The notes under the pieces were generated by a model. The model saw nothing but the letters and a program-made list of their open reading frames with translations. It ran no database searches and was not told where the DNA came from. A program made the translations under genes and the position numbers. This document shows, in pieces, positions 52,709 to 61,854 of a stretch of 63,382 bases of DNA (the first letter of the stretch is position 1; every line of letters begins with the position of its first letter). The stretch comes from Candidatus Rifleibacteriota bacterium (lineage in GTDB: Bacteria; Muiribacteriota; Ozemobacteria; Ozemobacterales; Ozemobacteraceae): assembly GCA_018818125.1 (NCBI GenBank), contig JAHISQ010000037.1, positions 1 to 63,382 on the forward strand, read 5' to 3'.

Positions 52709-53212
52709 TTAATGCTTCTTTTTCAGTGGCACAAATCTTTTACCGTTCCAGCTGTAATATTTAGTTTTCAACCAGTCTGGAATCATTGACTCGCTGAAAG
52801 CCTCTCTTATCTGCTCTATGGGATTAACAATGAATAAAGAGCTTTCTAATTTGTAACTGCAGCCAACTTCAACGGAAAATGGAGCTTGAACAATTTTTCC
52901 AGTTCTGCAGTCGACCAGCAGTATCGCACTGCACATGGTTCCGGCAGAAACTCGCAGGATTTTGAAAAATCCGGCAAAGTCAGGCTGCTCTGTCGTATCT
53001 GAAGCAATATAGTCTTTTGCCCATGAGCATTCTTTGTCGACGATTTTCATGTCAATAGGTGCAGAAAATGACGCTGGAACTTGCGTCACCTTATAATTAT
53101 CCCATGCGGGATTTGCAGGAGTTGCCGCAAACAGCTGATCGCAGAAAGAAAAAGCAAAGACCAGAAGAATAGCTGAAATTTGAGCAAAGCTGTTGTGAGA
53201 GTAGTATTTCAT
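52709..53212 (-). CDS. Exported hypothetical protein
   Basis: A 167-residue protein. The start at 53212 gives a clear signal peptide (SFAQISAILLVFAFSFCDQLFA) and has GAAAG upstream; the longer frame to 53254 would hide it. Three Cys occur in the mature part, including VDCRTGKIVQ and GCSY. The body has IVDKECSWAKDYIASDT. It is the only minus-strand gene in this stretch. Function unknown. Confidence 0.55.
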   Translation of the reverse strand: MKYYSHNSFAQISAILLVFAFSFCDQLFAATPANPAWDNYKVTQVPASFSAPIDMKIVDKECSWAKDYIASDTTEQPDFAGFFKILRVSAGTMCSAILLVDCRTGKIVQAPFSVEVGCSYKLESSLFIVNPIEQIREAFSESMIPDWLKTKYYSWNGKRFVPLKKKH

Positions 53213-53321
53213 TTTCGTGCTTTCTTTTGTAAAAATAGTTAGTAGCATTCTCACATTACATTTTGTCGCGTGAGTTGCTGATTTTCAGGTTTCGCTGACA
53301 ATACTTTGATGGTATCATTAT

Positions 53322-53350
53322 TTGTGGATATCACTAACACATAGAATAAT
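53322..53350 (+). promoter_or_regulatory. Candidate promoter of the hybrid kinase
   Basis: TTGTGG (53322-53327), 17 bp, AATAAT (53345-53350, 5 of 6), about 40 bp before the start. Confidence 0.4.
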
Positions 53351-53387
53351 ACACGATATCAATAATCCATGGATCTGAGGCGAGGAA

Positions 53388-56300
53388 TTGTTTAAGTCTT
53401 TCAGGGCAAGAGTTTTCATAATTATTACTGGCCTTGTTTTGGCTACGGCTTTGATTATTTCAGTTTTTCAGCAGTTGCAGATGGAAAATCACATCGTTAA
53501 CTCTGAGATGATGCATGCTCGCAACCTTCTAAAAATGGCCGCTGTTCATCTCGAAACCCAGTATGACAGTTATCTCTTTTACCGAGACTATCTGCTGAAT
53601 GAGAGAAAACGTGATCTCGAAAGTATTATTGCTCTAACCCTTGCCGAATTAGCAAATCTTAATCAAAAGATTGTTGATAAGGAGCTAAGTGAAGACGAAG
53701 CTCATCGGGTTGCAAAAGATTTTGTCAAAAGAATACGTTATGCCAACGACACGGGCTATGTTTGGATAAACAGTAATGAGGCTCCATACGCACGCATGAT
53801 CATGCACCCAACCATGCCTGAGCTAGATGGGCAAATCATGGACAGTAAAACCCCACTGTATAATACTGCGCTTGACGGCAAACAAAACCTGTTTCAGGTC
53901 TTTGTCGATGTCTGTCGAGATAAAGGATCCGGTTTCGTTAATTACCTCTGGCCTAAACCGACAAATTCAGGACTTACAGAGAGACAGCCAAAAATCTCTT
54001 ATGTAAAGCTTTTCAAGCCATGGAACTGGATAATTGGCACTGGTCTTTACATAGATGATATCGAAAGGGACAGTAATCTTAGAATCGAAGCGATAATTAG
54101 AGAGCTTAGAACTGCCTTTGCCAAAATAAAGATTTCTAAAAACAGCTATCTGTTTATTTTTAACGGCAGATACGATGTTCTGGTTCATCCTTCTTACTCG
54201 GGAAAATCTTTGAATGATCTGGCAGCACCTCAAGCGGAGAAAGACCTCATGGATAATTTGATGGCTGCTGCAAAAACTCCTGATCAACACATACTTTACA
54301 CATGGCGAAAACCACCGGGAGACCCAGAAGACGGGGCTTTGAAGAAAATGGCTTATATACATTACTTTGCCCCTCTAGATTGGTATATCGTTGCTTCGGT
54401 GTATCAGGATGAATTGACCGCTCCTCTTATCAGTCTTCGCTGGAAAATTCTTGGAATCGTCAGCGCCCTTCTTTCATTGGCATTGATTATAGCCTCAATG
54501 CTTGCTAGAAACCTTAGCCAACCACTTCAACAACTTGCTGAAGCTGCACAGAAAATCAAATTGTCCGGCATTTCTACTGTAGAAATACCGGTCAGCGGTA
54601 CCAGTGAAACGCAGGAACTTGGACATTGCCTGAACTCCGTGCTTAGTTCAATAAGAGATGCGACTACGGAAAGAGATTTGCTGTTTGAAGAAATTCAGAC
54701 TGAAGAAGAGAGACACCGTACCACTCTTAATTCAATTGCTGATGCAGTTATCTCGACAGACATTTCCGGCAACATTCTACAAATGAATCCAATGGCCGAG
54801 ATTCTCACTGGCTGGAAGAACTCTCAGGCAGCTGGGCGTAAGCTTTGTGATGTCTATAGGATTGTTAACGCAGATACAGACGCTGAAGATAGCAATATTG
54901 TGGATAAGATTCTTAAGACCCAGCAAGTGAGTCAATCTGCAGAAAATTTGATTCTGGTTGCCCGTGATGGCTTGAAAAGACATATTGCTGAAAGCGGGAC
55001 ACCGATTCGTAGTGAGAATGGTAGTGTGACTGGCGTCGTTCTTGTATTTCGCGATGTCACTGAAGAATTTAAGAATAAACAGAAGCTTAAAGACGCAGAG
55101 TGGAAATTTTATGCGCTTTTTGAGCATGGCCCTCTCGGTGTCGCTTATAATCGCATGATTTACGATGACAACGATCTTCCAGAGGATTGCTATTTTATCG
55201 ATGCCAACTCCCATTTTCAAAAATTAACAGGTGTTGACCCACGCGGCAAAACTTTAAAAAAGGCTTTTCCCAATATTGAAAAAGGATCTTTTGACTGGAT
55301 AGGTACCTTTGGCGCTGTCGCCAGAACTGGTGAATCAACCAGATTTCAACAACTTCTGGAGACTAATGGTCGGTGGTATGATTGTGTGGTTTTTCAATAT
55401 AAACCCGATCACTTTGTAATTGCTCTCTTTGAAATAACAGAGCAGCGCAAGCTTGAACAACAGCTTCGACAGGCCCAGAAAATGGACGCTATCGGAGAGC
55501 TTGCCGGTGGCATCGCCCACGATTTTAACAATGTACTGAGCGGCATTATTGGAGCTGCAGAGCTATTGGTCGGGGAAATAGAACAAAATGCTAAAGCTGC
55601 TAAGTATCTGGGCGTGATTCAGGATTCATCAGAACGCGCTTCAGACCTCATCCGCAAATTAATGGCATTCAGCCGGCAAAGTAATCTGGTGGCAACGCCT
55701 GTTGATTCTCATGTCGCGGCTCGTGAAGCCGTGGTTCTTTTAGAATACAGCGTGGATAAAAAAATTAAAATCAAGCTTAATCTGATCGCTTCTCAAAGCA
55801 TGGTAATTGGTGATCTGGCGCAGCTACAGAATGTTTTTCTCAATCTTGGCATAAACGCCAGTCATGTGATGCCTGATGGTGGGTTAGTTACTATTGACAG
55901 CAGGAACATCTTTCTTGAGCGAAATAGCGCTCAAGCCTATAGTGTTGAATCAGGGTACTACATAGAATTTGACATTCGGGATGAAGGTTGTGGCATCAGA
56001 CCGGAAGACCTTCCAAAAATTTTCGAGCCTTTCTTTACTACTAAGGCTACAGGAAAGGGTACTGGCCTTGGTCTTGCTGCAGCATTTGGAATTGTTAAAC
56101 AACATAAGGGAGCTATTTTCGCATATAGCGAACTAGGCGCTGGCACTGTTTTTCATGTTCTTTTACCACTAACCGAAAAAACCAGGCAAAAAACAATAAA
56201 TATGCCGCCTCCGGTTCACGGACAGGGTTGCATTCTGATGATTGACGATGAAGAAATGATAAGAACCACTACTTCAGATATTTTAGAGCAGCTTGGATAC

Positions 56301-56588
56301 GAAGTTCTTACCGCCGAAAATGGTGCTGCGGGTTTTGAATGTTTTAGAACAATGCATGACAAAATTGATCTGGTGCTGCTTGATATGATTATGCCAGTAA
56401 TGAATGGTCGCGAATGTTTTGAAATGATGAAGGAATTTGACCCAAAGGTAAGAGTTATTCTTGCTTCTGGTTTTTCAAAATCAGGTGATCTAGAGCAAAT
56501 GCAGGCTAATGGATTGTCTTGGATTATACAAAAACCCTACAGTGTTTCTGATCTAAGTGTGCTGATTCAAAAAGCGCTGCAAAAATAG
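53388..56588 (+). CDS. Hybrid sensor histidine kinase (Cache-HAMP-PAS-PAS-HK-REC)
   Basis: A 1066-residue protein starting at TTG with GAGG upstream. Order: membrane helix about 8-28; Cache-type sensor domain about 33-350, with the Cache-type [21 protein letters not shown] segment and a second related unit [18 protein letters not shown]; membrane helix about 353-372; HAMP about 373-430; PAS about 442-565 and 575-695; HisKA with H711 in GGIAHDFNN; HATPase about 810-930 ([19 protein letters not shown]); receiver domain about 945-1064 with D999 in LLDMIMPV. It would sense small ligands outside the cell. No adjacent response regulator lies within 1.8 kb downstream; the NarL-type gene at 58425 is a possible partner. 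Confidence 0.95.
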   Translation: MFKSFRARVFIIITGLVLATALIISVFQQLQMENHIVNSEMMHARNLLKMAAVHLETQYDSYLFYRDYLLNERKRDLESIIALTLAELANLNQKIVDKELSEDEAHRVAKDFVKRIRYANDTGYVWINSNEAPYARMIMHPTMPELDGQIMDSKTPLYNTALDGKQNLFQVFVDVCRDKGSGFVNYLWPKPTNSGLTERQPKISYVKLFKPWNWIIGTGLYIDDIERDSNLRIEAIIRELRTAFAKIKISKNSYLFIFNGRYDVLVHPSYSGKSLNDLAAPQAEKDLMDNLMAAAKTPDQHILYTWRKPPGDPEDGALKKMAYIHYFAPLDWYIVASVYQDELTAPLISLRWKILGIVSALLSLALIIASMLARNLSQPLQQLAEAAQKIKLSGISTVEIPVSGTSETQELGHCLNSVLSSIRDATTERDLLFEEIQTEEERHRTTLNSIADAVISTDISGNILQMNPMAEILTGWKNSQAAGRKLCDVYRIVNADTDAEDSNIVDKILKTQQVSQSAENLILVARDGLKRHIAESGTPIRSENGSVTGVVLVFRDVTEEFKNKQKLKDAEWKFYALFEHGPLGVAYNRMIYDDNDLPEDCYFIDANSHFQKLTGVDPRGKTLKKAFPNIEKGSFDWIGTFGAVARTGESTRFQQLLETNGRWYDCVVFQYKPDHFVIALFEITEQRKLEQQLRQAQKMDAIGELAGGIAHDFNNVLSGIIGAAELLVGEIEQNAKAAKYLGVIQDSSERASDLIRKLMAFSRQSNLVATPVDSHVAAREAVVLLEYSVDKKIKIKLNLIASQSMVIGDLAQLQNVFLNLGINASHVMPDGGLVTIDSRNIFLERNSAQAYSVESGYYIEFDIRDEGCGIRPEDLPKIFEPFFTTKATGKGTGLGLAAAFGIVKQHKGAIFAYSELGAGTVFHVLLPLTEKTRQKTINMPPPVHGQGCILMIDDEEMIRTTTSDILEQLGYEVLTAENGAAGFECFRTMHDKIDLVLLDMIMPVMNGRECFEMMKEFDPKVRVILASGFSKSGDLEQMQANGLSWIIQKPYSVSDLSVLIQKALQK

Positions 56589-56781
56589 ACTTGGTGCAGG
56601 GAACTGGTTCTCAATGCGAAAAAACCTACACGTTGATATTGATGTGATGCAGCTTTTTCGCAAAAAAATGAGTTGCAGAGCCGTTTGAATGATAATGAAT
56701 AAAAAAATGAACCTTCTTGAAAAGGTTCTGTATTAAAGGTTAAGGTGTCTTTGAGATGTCATTTTAAGAAGAGAGGTTTTT

Positions 56782-57711
56782 ATGAACAGGAAAATTCTGT
56801 ATGTGGGGTTGTTGTTTTTCGTTCTTTCGCTTATGCCTGCCTTGGCTGTAGATCTGGACCCGATTCCTTCCGGGGCTGACATAGTTGTTTTTGTGAATAA
56901 TCATTCCGGGTTGCCTCTGGGAGAACTGCTTAAGGTCGCGCCTATACCTCCGATGGCCAGAGAGAAACTCAATGACTTTTTTGCCGCCACAGCTTTTAAC
57001 CCGTTAAAAGACATTTCCAGGGTTCAGCTGATGGTAAAAAAAGGCGCCACAAAACGAGAAGACAATGCCGTCTTTGTCTTGTCCGGGTCTTTCAATACAG
57101 TCAAAATCATGGAATTTATCAAAGGTATGTTTGGACAGGGAATTGACGAAGAAAAACTTGGTGATCTGACCATTTACAGGTCCAAGGATGAAAAAGGTGG
57201 CCTGTGTTTTCTTGATAACTCGAAGGTGGTTCTCGGCACTCTGGTCGCAGTTAAGGTTTTCATCGACGCCCGCGCCGGAACCGACGTTAGTAAAGACTAT
57301 GACGCCATGATACCTCTTGTGGGTGATAAAGCCTACGCGGCGCTTATGATAGGTGGAAAAGAGTTTCTCAAGAACGAAATGACAAAAAGTCATGAGAAGC
57401 GCCAGGCACGCATTGAAAAGATGCAGCGACCAGCTCACCCGATCGGTAAATGGCTGGAAACATATCTCACAGAAGGTGTTGAGCCACAGGGTATCTTTGC
57501 CCAGCTTTTAGATAACAAAATCGAAGCAAAAGTTTTCTATAGCCGTGGTGGTGCCAAAAGCAATTCCATTCAGGGTTCAGTCGAAATCATTGATCCCAAA
57601 ATCACCATCGAAAAAATGTTCGGTGAATTACTGAAAATCATTCCTGAACTGCCTGCTCCAGCACCAAAAGAGAAAAAGGAAACTCCATCTTCAGCGCCAA
57701 ATAAGTGGTAA
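56782..57711 (+). CDS. Exported hypothetical protein
   Basis: A 309-residue protein with a signal peptide (about 1-22, ending ALA). The body has alternating short strands and helices (FNPLKDISRVQLMVKKG, SFNTVKIMEFIKGMFG, LTIYRSKDEKGGLCFLDNSKVVLGT), which recalls DUF3352-type secreted proteins, but I cannot confirm the family. The C-terminus has a Pro/Lys-rich tail. AGAGAGG precedes the ATG. A hairpin ends the gene. The 190 bp before it hold only short repeats. Confidence 0.55.
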   Translation: MNRKILYVGLLFFVLSLMPALAVDLDPIPSGADIVVFVNNHSGLPLGELLKVAPIPPMAREKLNDFFAATAFNPLKDISRVQLMVKKGATKREDNAVFVLSGSFNTVKIMEFIKGMFGQGIDEEKLGDLTIYRSKDEKGGLCFLDNSKVVLGTLVAVKVFIDARAGTDVSKDYDAMIPLVGDKAYAALMIGGKEFLKNEMTKSHEKRQARIEKMQRPAHPIGKWLETYLTEGVEPQGIFAQLLDNKIEAKVFYSRGGAKSNSIQGSVEIIDPKITIEKMFGELLKIIPELPAPAPKEKKETPSSAPNKW

Positions 57712-57718
57712 TAAACAT

Positions 57719-57750
57719 CTGAGATGCCACGAGTTATCGTGGCATCTCAG
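57719..57750 (+). terminator. Perfect 14-bp hairpin after the exported protein gene
   Basis: CTGAGATGCCACGA-GTTA-TCGTGGCATCTCAG, 7 bp after the stop. No T-tract follows (GCTATCAC), so it may be a processing or protection element as well as a terminator. Confidence 0.6.
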
Positions 57751-57819
57751 GCTATCACGGTGAAAAGCTGATAAGCAAGCATGGGCAAGGGTTATAAGAT
57801 TGCCGGCGGGCAAAAAATA

Positions 57820-58005
57820 ATGTATAAGATAGTTGTGAAAAAAACTATTTTAGTCGCAATATTTCTGTTCCTTGCAATTTTTCAGCTTGCTGCCGCCATT
57901 CAAATCAAGAAAAATGCACTTGAATGCCATAAGACTCAATTAAGATTGCGTGACAATTTCCTGCAAAGCTTTATCAGAGTCGAAGAAATATTCTGGAAGA
58001 ATTAA
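57820..58005 (+). CDS. Small membrane-anchored protein
   Basis: A 61-residue protein with one hydrophobic helix (about 8-26, ILVAIFLFLAIFQLAAA) and a polar tail with ECHKTQLRLRDNF. The start at 57820 is chosen because it gives the usual basic-then-hydrophobic N-terminus; the open frame begins at 57781. The ribosome-binding site is weak. Real expression is uncertain and no family is known. Confidence 0.4.
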   Translation: MYKIVVKKTILVAIFLFLAIFQLAAAIQIKKNALECHKTQLRLRDNFLQSFIRVEEIFWKN

Positions 58006-58104
58006 TAGCTTCTGGCAATCATTTGCCTGACCTTTCCATAATGTCTTTCGAAAAAATGCACGTTTTTTGTACGTAATTTCCCGGACATACAAAAAGAAAC
58101 TTTG

Positions 58105-58134
58105 TTGCTATAAATAGACAGAAGTGTTTATAAG
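58105..58134 (+). promoter_or_regulatory. Candidate promoter of the response regulator
   Basis: TTGCTA (58105-58110), 18 bp, TATAAG (58129-58134; 5 of 6 matches). It would give a 5' leader of about 285 nt before the start at 58425. Confidence 0.45.
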
Positions 58135-58140
58135 CGTGGG

Positions 58141-58424
58141 GATTTTCAAGATAAAAGCGGCAAAGTGAGGGGCGTTGTCGATTAGTGCCCGGAGCCATGG
58201 ATGGTCGAGTGAAATGAGTCTATTTCATCGACCATCCGGGCTGGCTCTCTCATTTACAGGCCTGCCTTTGTTGCAAGTTGGCAACCCAGGCGCTGCAAAA
58301 TAGAAGAATCAACTGATTGACTACCGGGTTGGACTTTTGCGTGGCACCTGTAAAATTGAAAATAGACAGCAGGATGACGGGGTCAGACTGACCATAAATG
58401 CACTAATTTACGGAGGAAATCTTA
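58141..58424 (+). promoter_or_regulatory. Long structured leader upstream of the response regulator
   Basis: Within this gap a large hairpin spans 58192-58247: arms GAGCCA, GGATGGTCGA and TGAAAT pair with ATTTCA, TCGACCATCC and TGGCTC around a GAGTCT loop. A second smaller fold (TTGCA...TGCAA with GTTG-G-CAAC inside, about 58270-58300) follows. No known RNA family was recognised. The gap 58006-58424 holds no supported gene. Confidence 0.5.
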
Positions 58425-59078
58425 ATGAAGCCACAATCTCCTGAAACAACTCGAATATTTCTCGTAGAAGATCATCCGGTAATGCGTCTTGGGCTCAAGA
58501 TGATGCTTCAGGAGCGCGGCTTTATTGTGTGCGGGGAAGCTGCCAGCGAAAGCGAGGCGATGGCCCTGTTGCCTGGTGCGCAGGCAGATATTGCTATTTT
58601 TGATCTGTCATTAAATGGTGAGACCGCTTTTGCCATGATGGCTGCAATGCGCCATCTGCTTCCGGATGTTGGCATGATTGTTTATTCAATGCATGATTCT
58701 TCGCTGTTTGTGGAGAATGCTCTTAAAATAGGTGTTAACGCCTACGTTACCAAGGCGGATCCGGTCGAAACTCTTGTTGACGCAATTTTTGTCGTGCTGG
58801 AAGGCAAACAGTATCTTGGTCCCACTCTGATAAAGAGCCTTGAAGAAAGAATCACTCAGCAGGGTGGTAGTGAACTTTCCTTAAAACAGCTGTCAGAAAG
58901 GGAAATGGAAGTGCTGACTCTTCTTGCCCGTGGTTTCGGCCCTGGCGAAATTGCTCAGCAGCTTTCAGTAAGTAGCCGCACTGTCGAAACTTATTTCTCG
59001 CGTCTGCGCGAAAAACTAGGCTTAAACAATAACCGTGAGCTTATCCGTGAAGCTATTCGAGTGACATACACGGGTTAG
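58425..59078 (+). CDS. NarL/LuxR-type response regulator
   Basis: A 217-residue regulator: receiver domain (about 8-125) with acidic E15-D16, acceptor D60 in IFDLSLNG and K110 near YVTKADP; LuxR-type HTH (about 150-212) with SEREMEVLTLLARGFGPGEIAQQLSVSSRTVETYFSRLREKLGL. GGAGG precedes the ATG. It has a long structured leader. The histidine kinase is not adjacent; the hybrid kinase 1.8 kb upstream is the nearest candidate partner. Confidence 0.93.
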   Translation: MKPQSPETTRIFLVEDHPVMRLGLKMMLQERGFIVCGEAASESEAMALLPGAQADIAIFDLSLNGETAFAMMAAMRHLLPDVGMIVYSMHDSSLFVENALKIGVNAYVTKADPVETLVDAIFVVLEGKQYLGPTLIKSLEERITQQGGSELSLKQLSEREMEVLTLLARGFGPGEIAQQLSVSSRTVETYFSRLREKLGLNNNRELIREAIRVTYTG

Positions 59079-59091
59079 TAAGTCTTGAACT

Positions 59092-59550
59092 CTACTTTTT
59101 GCCTGGTTTGCTGGTAACGACATCAAGGTTGGCAATGCCATTTTCAGCGAACTCGTTCGCGTATTTGCTGGCATATTCTTCGAAGATTTCCATGTGCTGT
59201 TCAACGTTTTCAGCTTTACTGTTTTTCAGTTTGCGGTTTAATTCTCGCTCTGCAAGACGTTCAACTAGTTCGTCCCAGAACGTTTTTTCTTCAAACTCGG
59301 TAATAAAAGTGCGTGCCAGACTTTTTTCTTCCCATTGTTCGTCTGGAAAGAATTCCTGGATATCTTCAAGATGTTCAATTTCTTTTTTCATGCCGTTCTT
59401 ATGAGCAAATGCGTAAATCTTCTGTACCAGTTTCATGTATGGATCTTTTCGCTCATCATCTTCATTATCATGCGCGGTCATTACCCAATCTGCTATAACT
59501 GACATTTCAACCAAGGCTTTGAGCTCATCCTTAGAAAAACTTAGTTCCAT
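59092..59550 (-). CDS. Helical protein of unknown function
   Basis: A 152-residue soluble protein rich in Glu and Lys, predicted mostly helical (FSKDELKALVEMSVIADWVM, KTFWDELVERLAERELNRKLK). No motif is recognised. GGGAG precedes the ATG. It lies convergent with the response regulator, only 14 bp apart, with no obvious terminator. Function unknown. Confidence 0.6.
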   Translation of the reverse strand: MELSFSKDELKALVEMSVIADWVMTAHDNEDDERKDPYMKLVQKIYAFAHKNGMKKEIEHLEDIQEFFPDEQWEEKSLARTFITEFEEKTFWDELVERLAERELNRKLKNSKAENVEQHMEIFEEYASKYANEFAENGIANLDVVTSKPGKK

Positions 59551-59670
59551 ATTGGTTCTTGCTCCCTTTATTTTAAAAAAATGAGATTAAAGTTTCTTTG
59601 TAGCTAAACTACTCAAAAATGAGAATTTATTCTATATCCTGGCAATCGTTTTGTACAGAGATAATTCAAC

Positions 59671-59868
59671 TTATCTAACAGCTATCATTCCAGCGATCAG
59701 CATAAAAAAGCCAAGCACAAAATACAACGCCCTGGTTCCATCGCGTCCTAACAGGTATACGAAAAATTTTGCTTTCTGATTGTTCATAAAAAAGTCGTAG
59801 TCCTTGAATGAACAAAGCATCGTAAAAATGCCAAAAACAATCAGCATCATGCCTTCAGGATGTTTCAT
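59671..59868 (-). CDS. Imm17-like small membrane protein
   Basis: A 65-residue protein with two membrane helices (about 7-20 and 47-63). The middle KDYDFFMNNQKAKFFVYLLGRDGTRALYFVLGF matches the pattern of the immunity protein 17 family (NWDFF-x5-KA-x-FF-x4-GR-x-GAR). AGTTGAT lies before the ATG. No toxin gene is beside it. It lies directly after the sugar ABC ATPase gene. An orphan or membrane-associated role is as likely as immunity. Confidence 0.6.
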   Translation of the reverse strand: MKHPEGMMLIVFGIFTMLCSFKDYDFFMNNQKAKFFVYLLGRDGTRALYFVLGFFMLIAGMIAVR

Positions 59869-59892
59869 TTATCAACTCTTTTGCTGGTAGTG

Positions 59893-61008
59893 TCAGCAGG
59901 AAATGCGGTTGCCTTGCTCGTCGAACAGATGCAGATGTTCTGCGTCCAGCGCCAGATTGAGATTGTCGCCAGTCGGTTCTTCTGGTGTTCTGACTACGAT
60001 CTGACCCTGCTTGTGAAATGAATAGACCAGAAATTCGGGGCCTACGTTCTCGATTACGCTGACCGGCAGCGTGAGATTCTGTTCCCCTTCTGACTTTACA
60101 TAAAGTCGCTCTGGTCTTACTCCTAGCGTTATCTGTTTTAGATTTTTCGCTCTAAGACTTGCCGCAGTAGCTTCTGGCAGCTTGATTCTCAGGCCATCAG
60201 CCTGCAGATATAATGCACTGTTTTCTTCGAGCAGAGCGCCGGTCAGCATGTTCATGGTCGGTGAGCCGATGAATTTCGCGACAAACTGATTTATTGGCGC
60301 CCGGTAGATTTCGACCGGAGTTCCGACCTGTTGCAGCACGCCATTGTTCATGATGGCAATTCTGTGACCGAGTGTCATCGCTTCCAGCTGATCATGCGTA
60401 ACATAAACAGAGGTAACGCCGAGCTTTTTCTGCAGATCTTTGAGGTGCGCGCGCATTTCGTTGCGGAGCTTGGCGTCGAGATTACTCAGAGGTTCATCCA
60501 TCAGACATACTTTAGGGTTTCGCACGATAGCGCGGCCGATTGCTACACGTTGACGTTGACCGCCAGACAACTCGGCAGGTTTGCGGTCGAGCAGATGGTC
60601 GATCTGCAGCAGCGCAGCTGTTTCCCTGACCTTGGCGCTCATGACCTCCGGCGCAGGAACCTGTGGCAGGTTGGTAAGCGGGAAGGCGATGTTTTCTTCG
60701 ACCGTCATGTGTGGATAAAGGGCATAGCTCTGAAAAACCATCGAGATATCACGCTCGAACGGGCCGCTGAACTTGCCGGTCGCGCTGGCAACGAGTTCCT
60801 GATCAAAATACAGTTCGCCGCTGCTCGGCTTTTCGAGTCCGGCGAGAAGGTTAAGAAGAGTGCTTTTGCCGCATCCGGAAGGCCCGAGCAGCACAAAAAA
60901 TTCGCCCGGTTCGATCTCGAGATCGATGCCTTTAAGCACATCGACCCTGCCGCGAAATGTAATAAAGCTCTTCGCCAGATTCTTGATGGTAATTTTTGTA
61001 GCATTCAT
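59893..61008 (-). CDS. Sugar ABC transporter ATPase (UgpC/MsmK/MalK type)
   Basis: A 371-residue ATPase of the carbohydrate uptake CUT1 type. Walker A GPSGCGKS (42-49), Q-loop VFQSYALYPHMTVEENIAFPL, signature LSGGQRQRVAIGRA, Walker B VCLMDEPLSNLD, H-loop YVTHDQLEAMTLG, and a C-terminal MOI-type regulatory domain (about 240-371). Such ATPases often serve several sugar transporters. It closes a four-gene transcript with two permeases and a binding protein upstream. ATG with GGAGATC upstream. Confidence 0.93.
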   Translation of the reverse strand: MNATKITIKNLAKSFITFRGRVDVLKGIDLEIEPGEFFVLLGPSGCGKSTLLNLLAGLEKPSSGELYFDQELVASATGKFSGPFERDISMVFQSYALYPHMTVEENIAFPLTNLPQVPAPEVMSAKVRETAALLQIDHLLDRKPAELSGGQRQRVAIGRAIVRNPKVCLMDEPLSNLDAKLRNEMRAHLKDLQKKLGVTSVYVTHDQLEAMTLGHRIAIMNNGVLQQVGTPVEIYRAPINQFVAKFIGSPTMNMLTGALLEENSALYLQADGLRIKLPEATAASLRAKNLKQITLGVRPERLYVKSEGEQNLTLPVSVIENVGPEFLVYSFHKQGQIVVRTPEEPTGDNLNLALDAEHLHLFDEQGNRISC

Positions 61009-61023
61009 AATTTGATCTCCAGG

Positions 61024-61854
61024 TTATCCCTTGACCGCGCCGCCCATAAGCCCTGCCACTATGTAACGCTGGAAAATAAGAGTGAGTATAACCAGCGGCA
61101 CAGAAGCAAGGGCTGAGGCTGCCATCAGGTTGCCCCACGGGATTTCACCGTGCAGTCCCTGAAAGAGGGCTATACCGACCGGCAATGTCTGCGCGGTATA
61201 GTCGATAGTGAGCATGATTGCGAAAAGAAATTCGTTAAAACAGGCAATGAACACGAGCAGCGCCGACGAAAAGATGCCGGGCAGCGCGAGCGGAAAGATA
61301 ATTTTGTATAAAACCTTCATGCGGCCGGCGCCGTCTACCAGCGCGGCTTTGTCGAGATCGAGCGGAATCTGGGTAAAGTAGCTCATGTTTATCCACAGCG
61401 CGATTGGTATTGTCCAGGCGATATAGGGCAGAATTAACGCCATGTGCGAGTTGATCAGGCCTGCTTTAGAAAACATTTCAAACAGGTAGCCGACTATGCT
61501 GATCTGCGGAAACATTGACATTGCCAGTATCAGCAGCGGAACAAATGACCGACCCGGAAAGCGCATGCGCGAAACCGCATAAGCGGCCATACTTGAAAAA
61601 AAAGTTACGACGACTGCGGTAATTGTTGAGATTATCAGGCTATTTGTGAGGTAATCAAGAAAATGCAGTGAATGTGCGCTGAGCACCTGATAATAGTTAC
61701 TGAATGAATACTCAACTTTGCCGGTTACCAGAAAATCAGCGCGATCGGCCAGTGATATCCAGAGCATCCAGATGAATGGCCCGAGCGTGAAGGCGAGCAG
61801 AAACAGGCCGGTCGAAAAGATTAGAAAGTTCTTTATCATTGTTTCCCTGGTCAT
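61024..61854 (-). CDS. Sugar ABC transporter permease (MalG type)
   Basis: A 276-residue permease with six membrane helices; the EAA loop reads DLDKAALVDGAGRMKVLYKIIFPLALPG, and the C-terminus ends YIVAGLMGGAVKG as in CUT1 MalG-type proteins. Overlaps the upstream permease gene by 4 bp. It forms the channel with the MalF-like protein. Confidence 0.92.
   Translation of the reverse strand: MTRETMIKNFLIFSTGLFLLAFTLGPFIWMLWISLADRADFLVTGKVEYSFSNYYQVLSAHSLHFLDYLTNSLIISTITAVVVTFFSSMAAYAVSRMRFPGRSFVPLLILAMSMFPQISIVGYLFEMFSKAGLINSHMALILPYIAWTIPIALWINMSYFTQIPLDLDKAALVDGAGRMKVLYKIIFPLALPGIFSSALLVFIACFNEFLFAIMLTIDYTAQTLPVGIALFQGLHGEIPWGNLMAASALASVPLVILTLIFQRYIVAGLMGGAVKG

Noticed and set aside
58250..58350. 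Possible cyclic di-GMP-I riboswitch
   Set aside because: Short pieces such as CCGGGTTGG recall the motif, but the core GNRA loop and the paired arms cannot be laid out. A covariance search would be needed.
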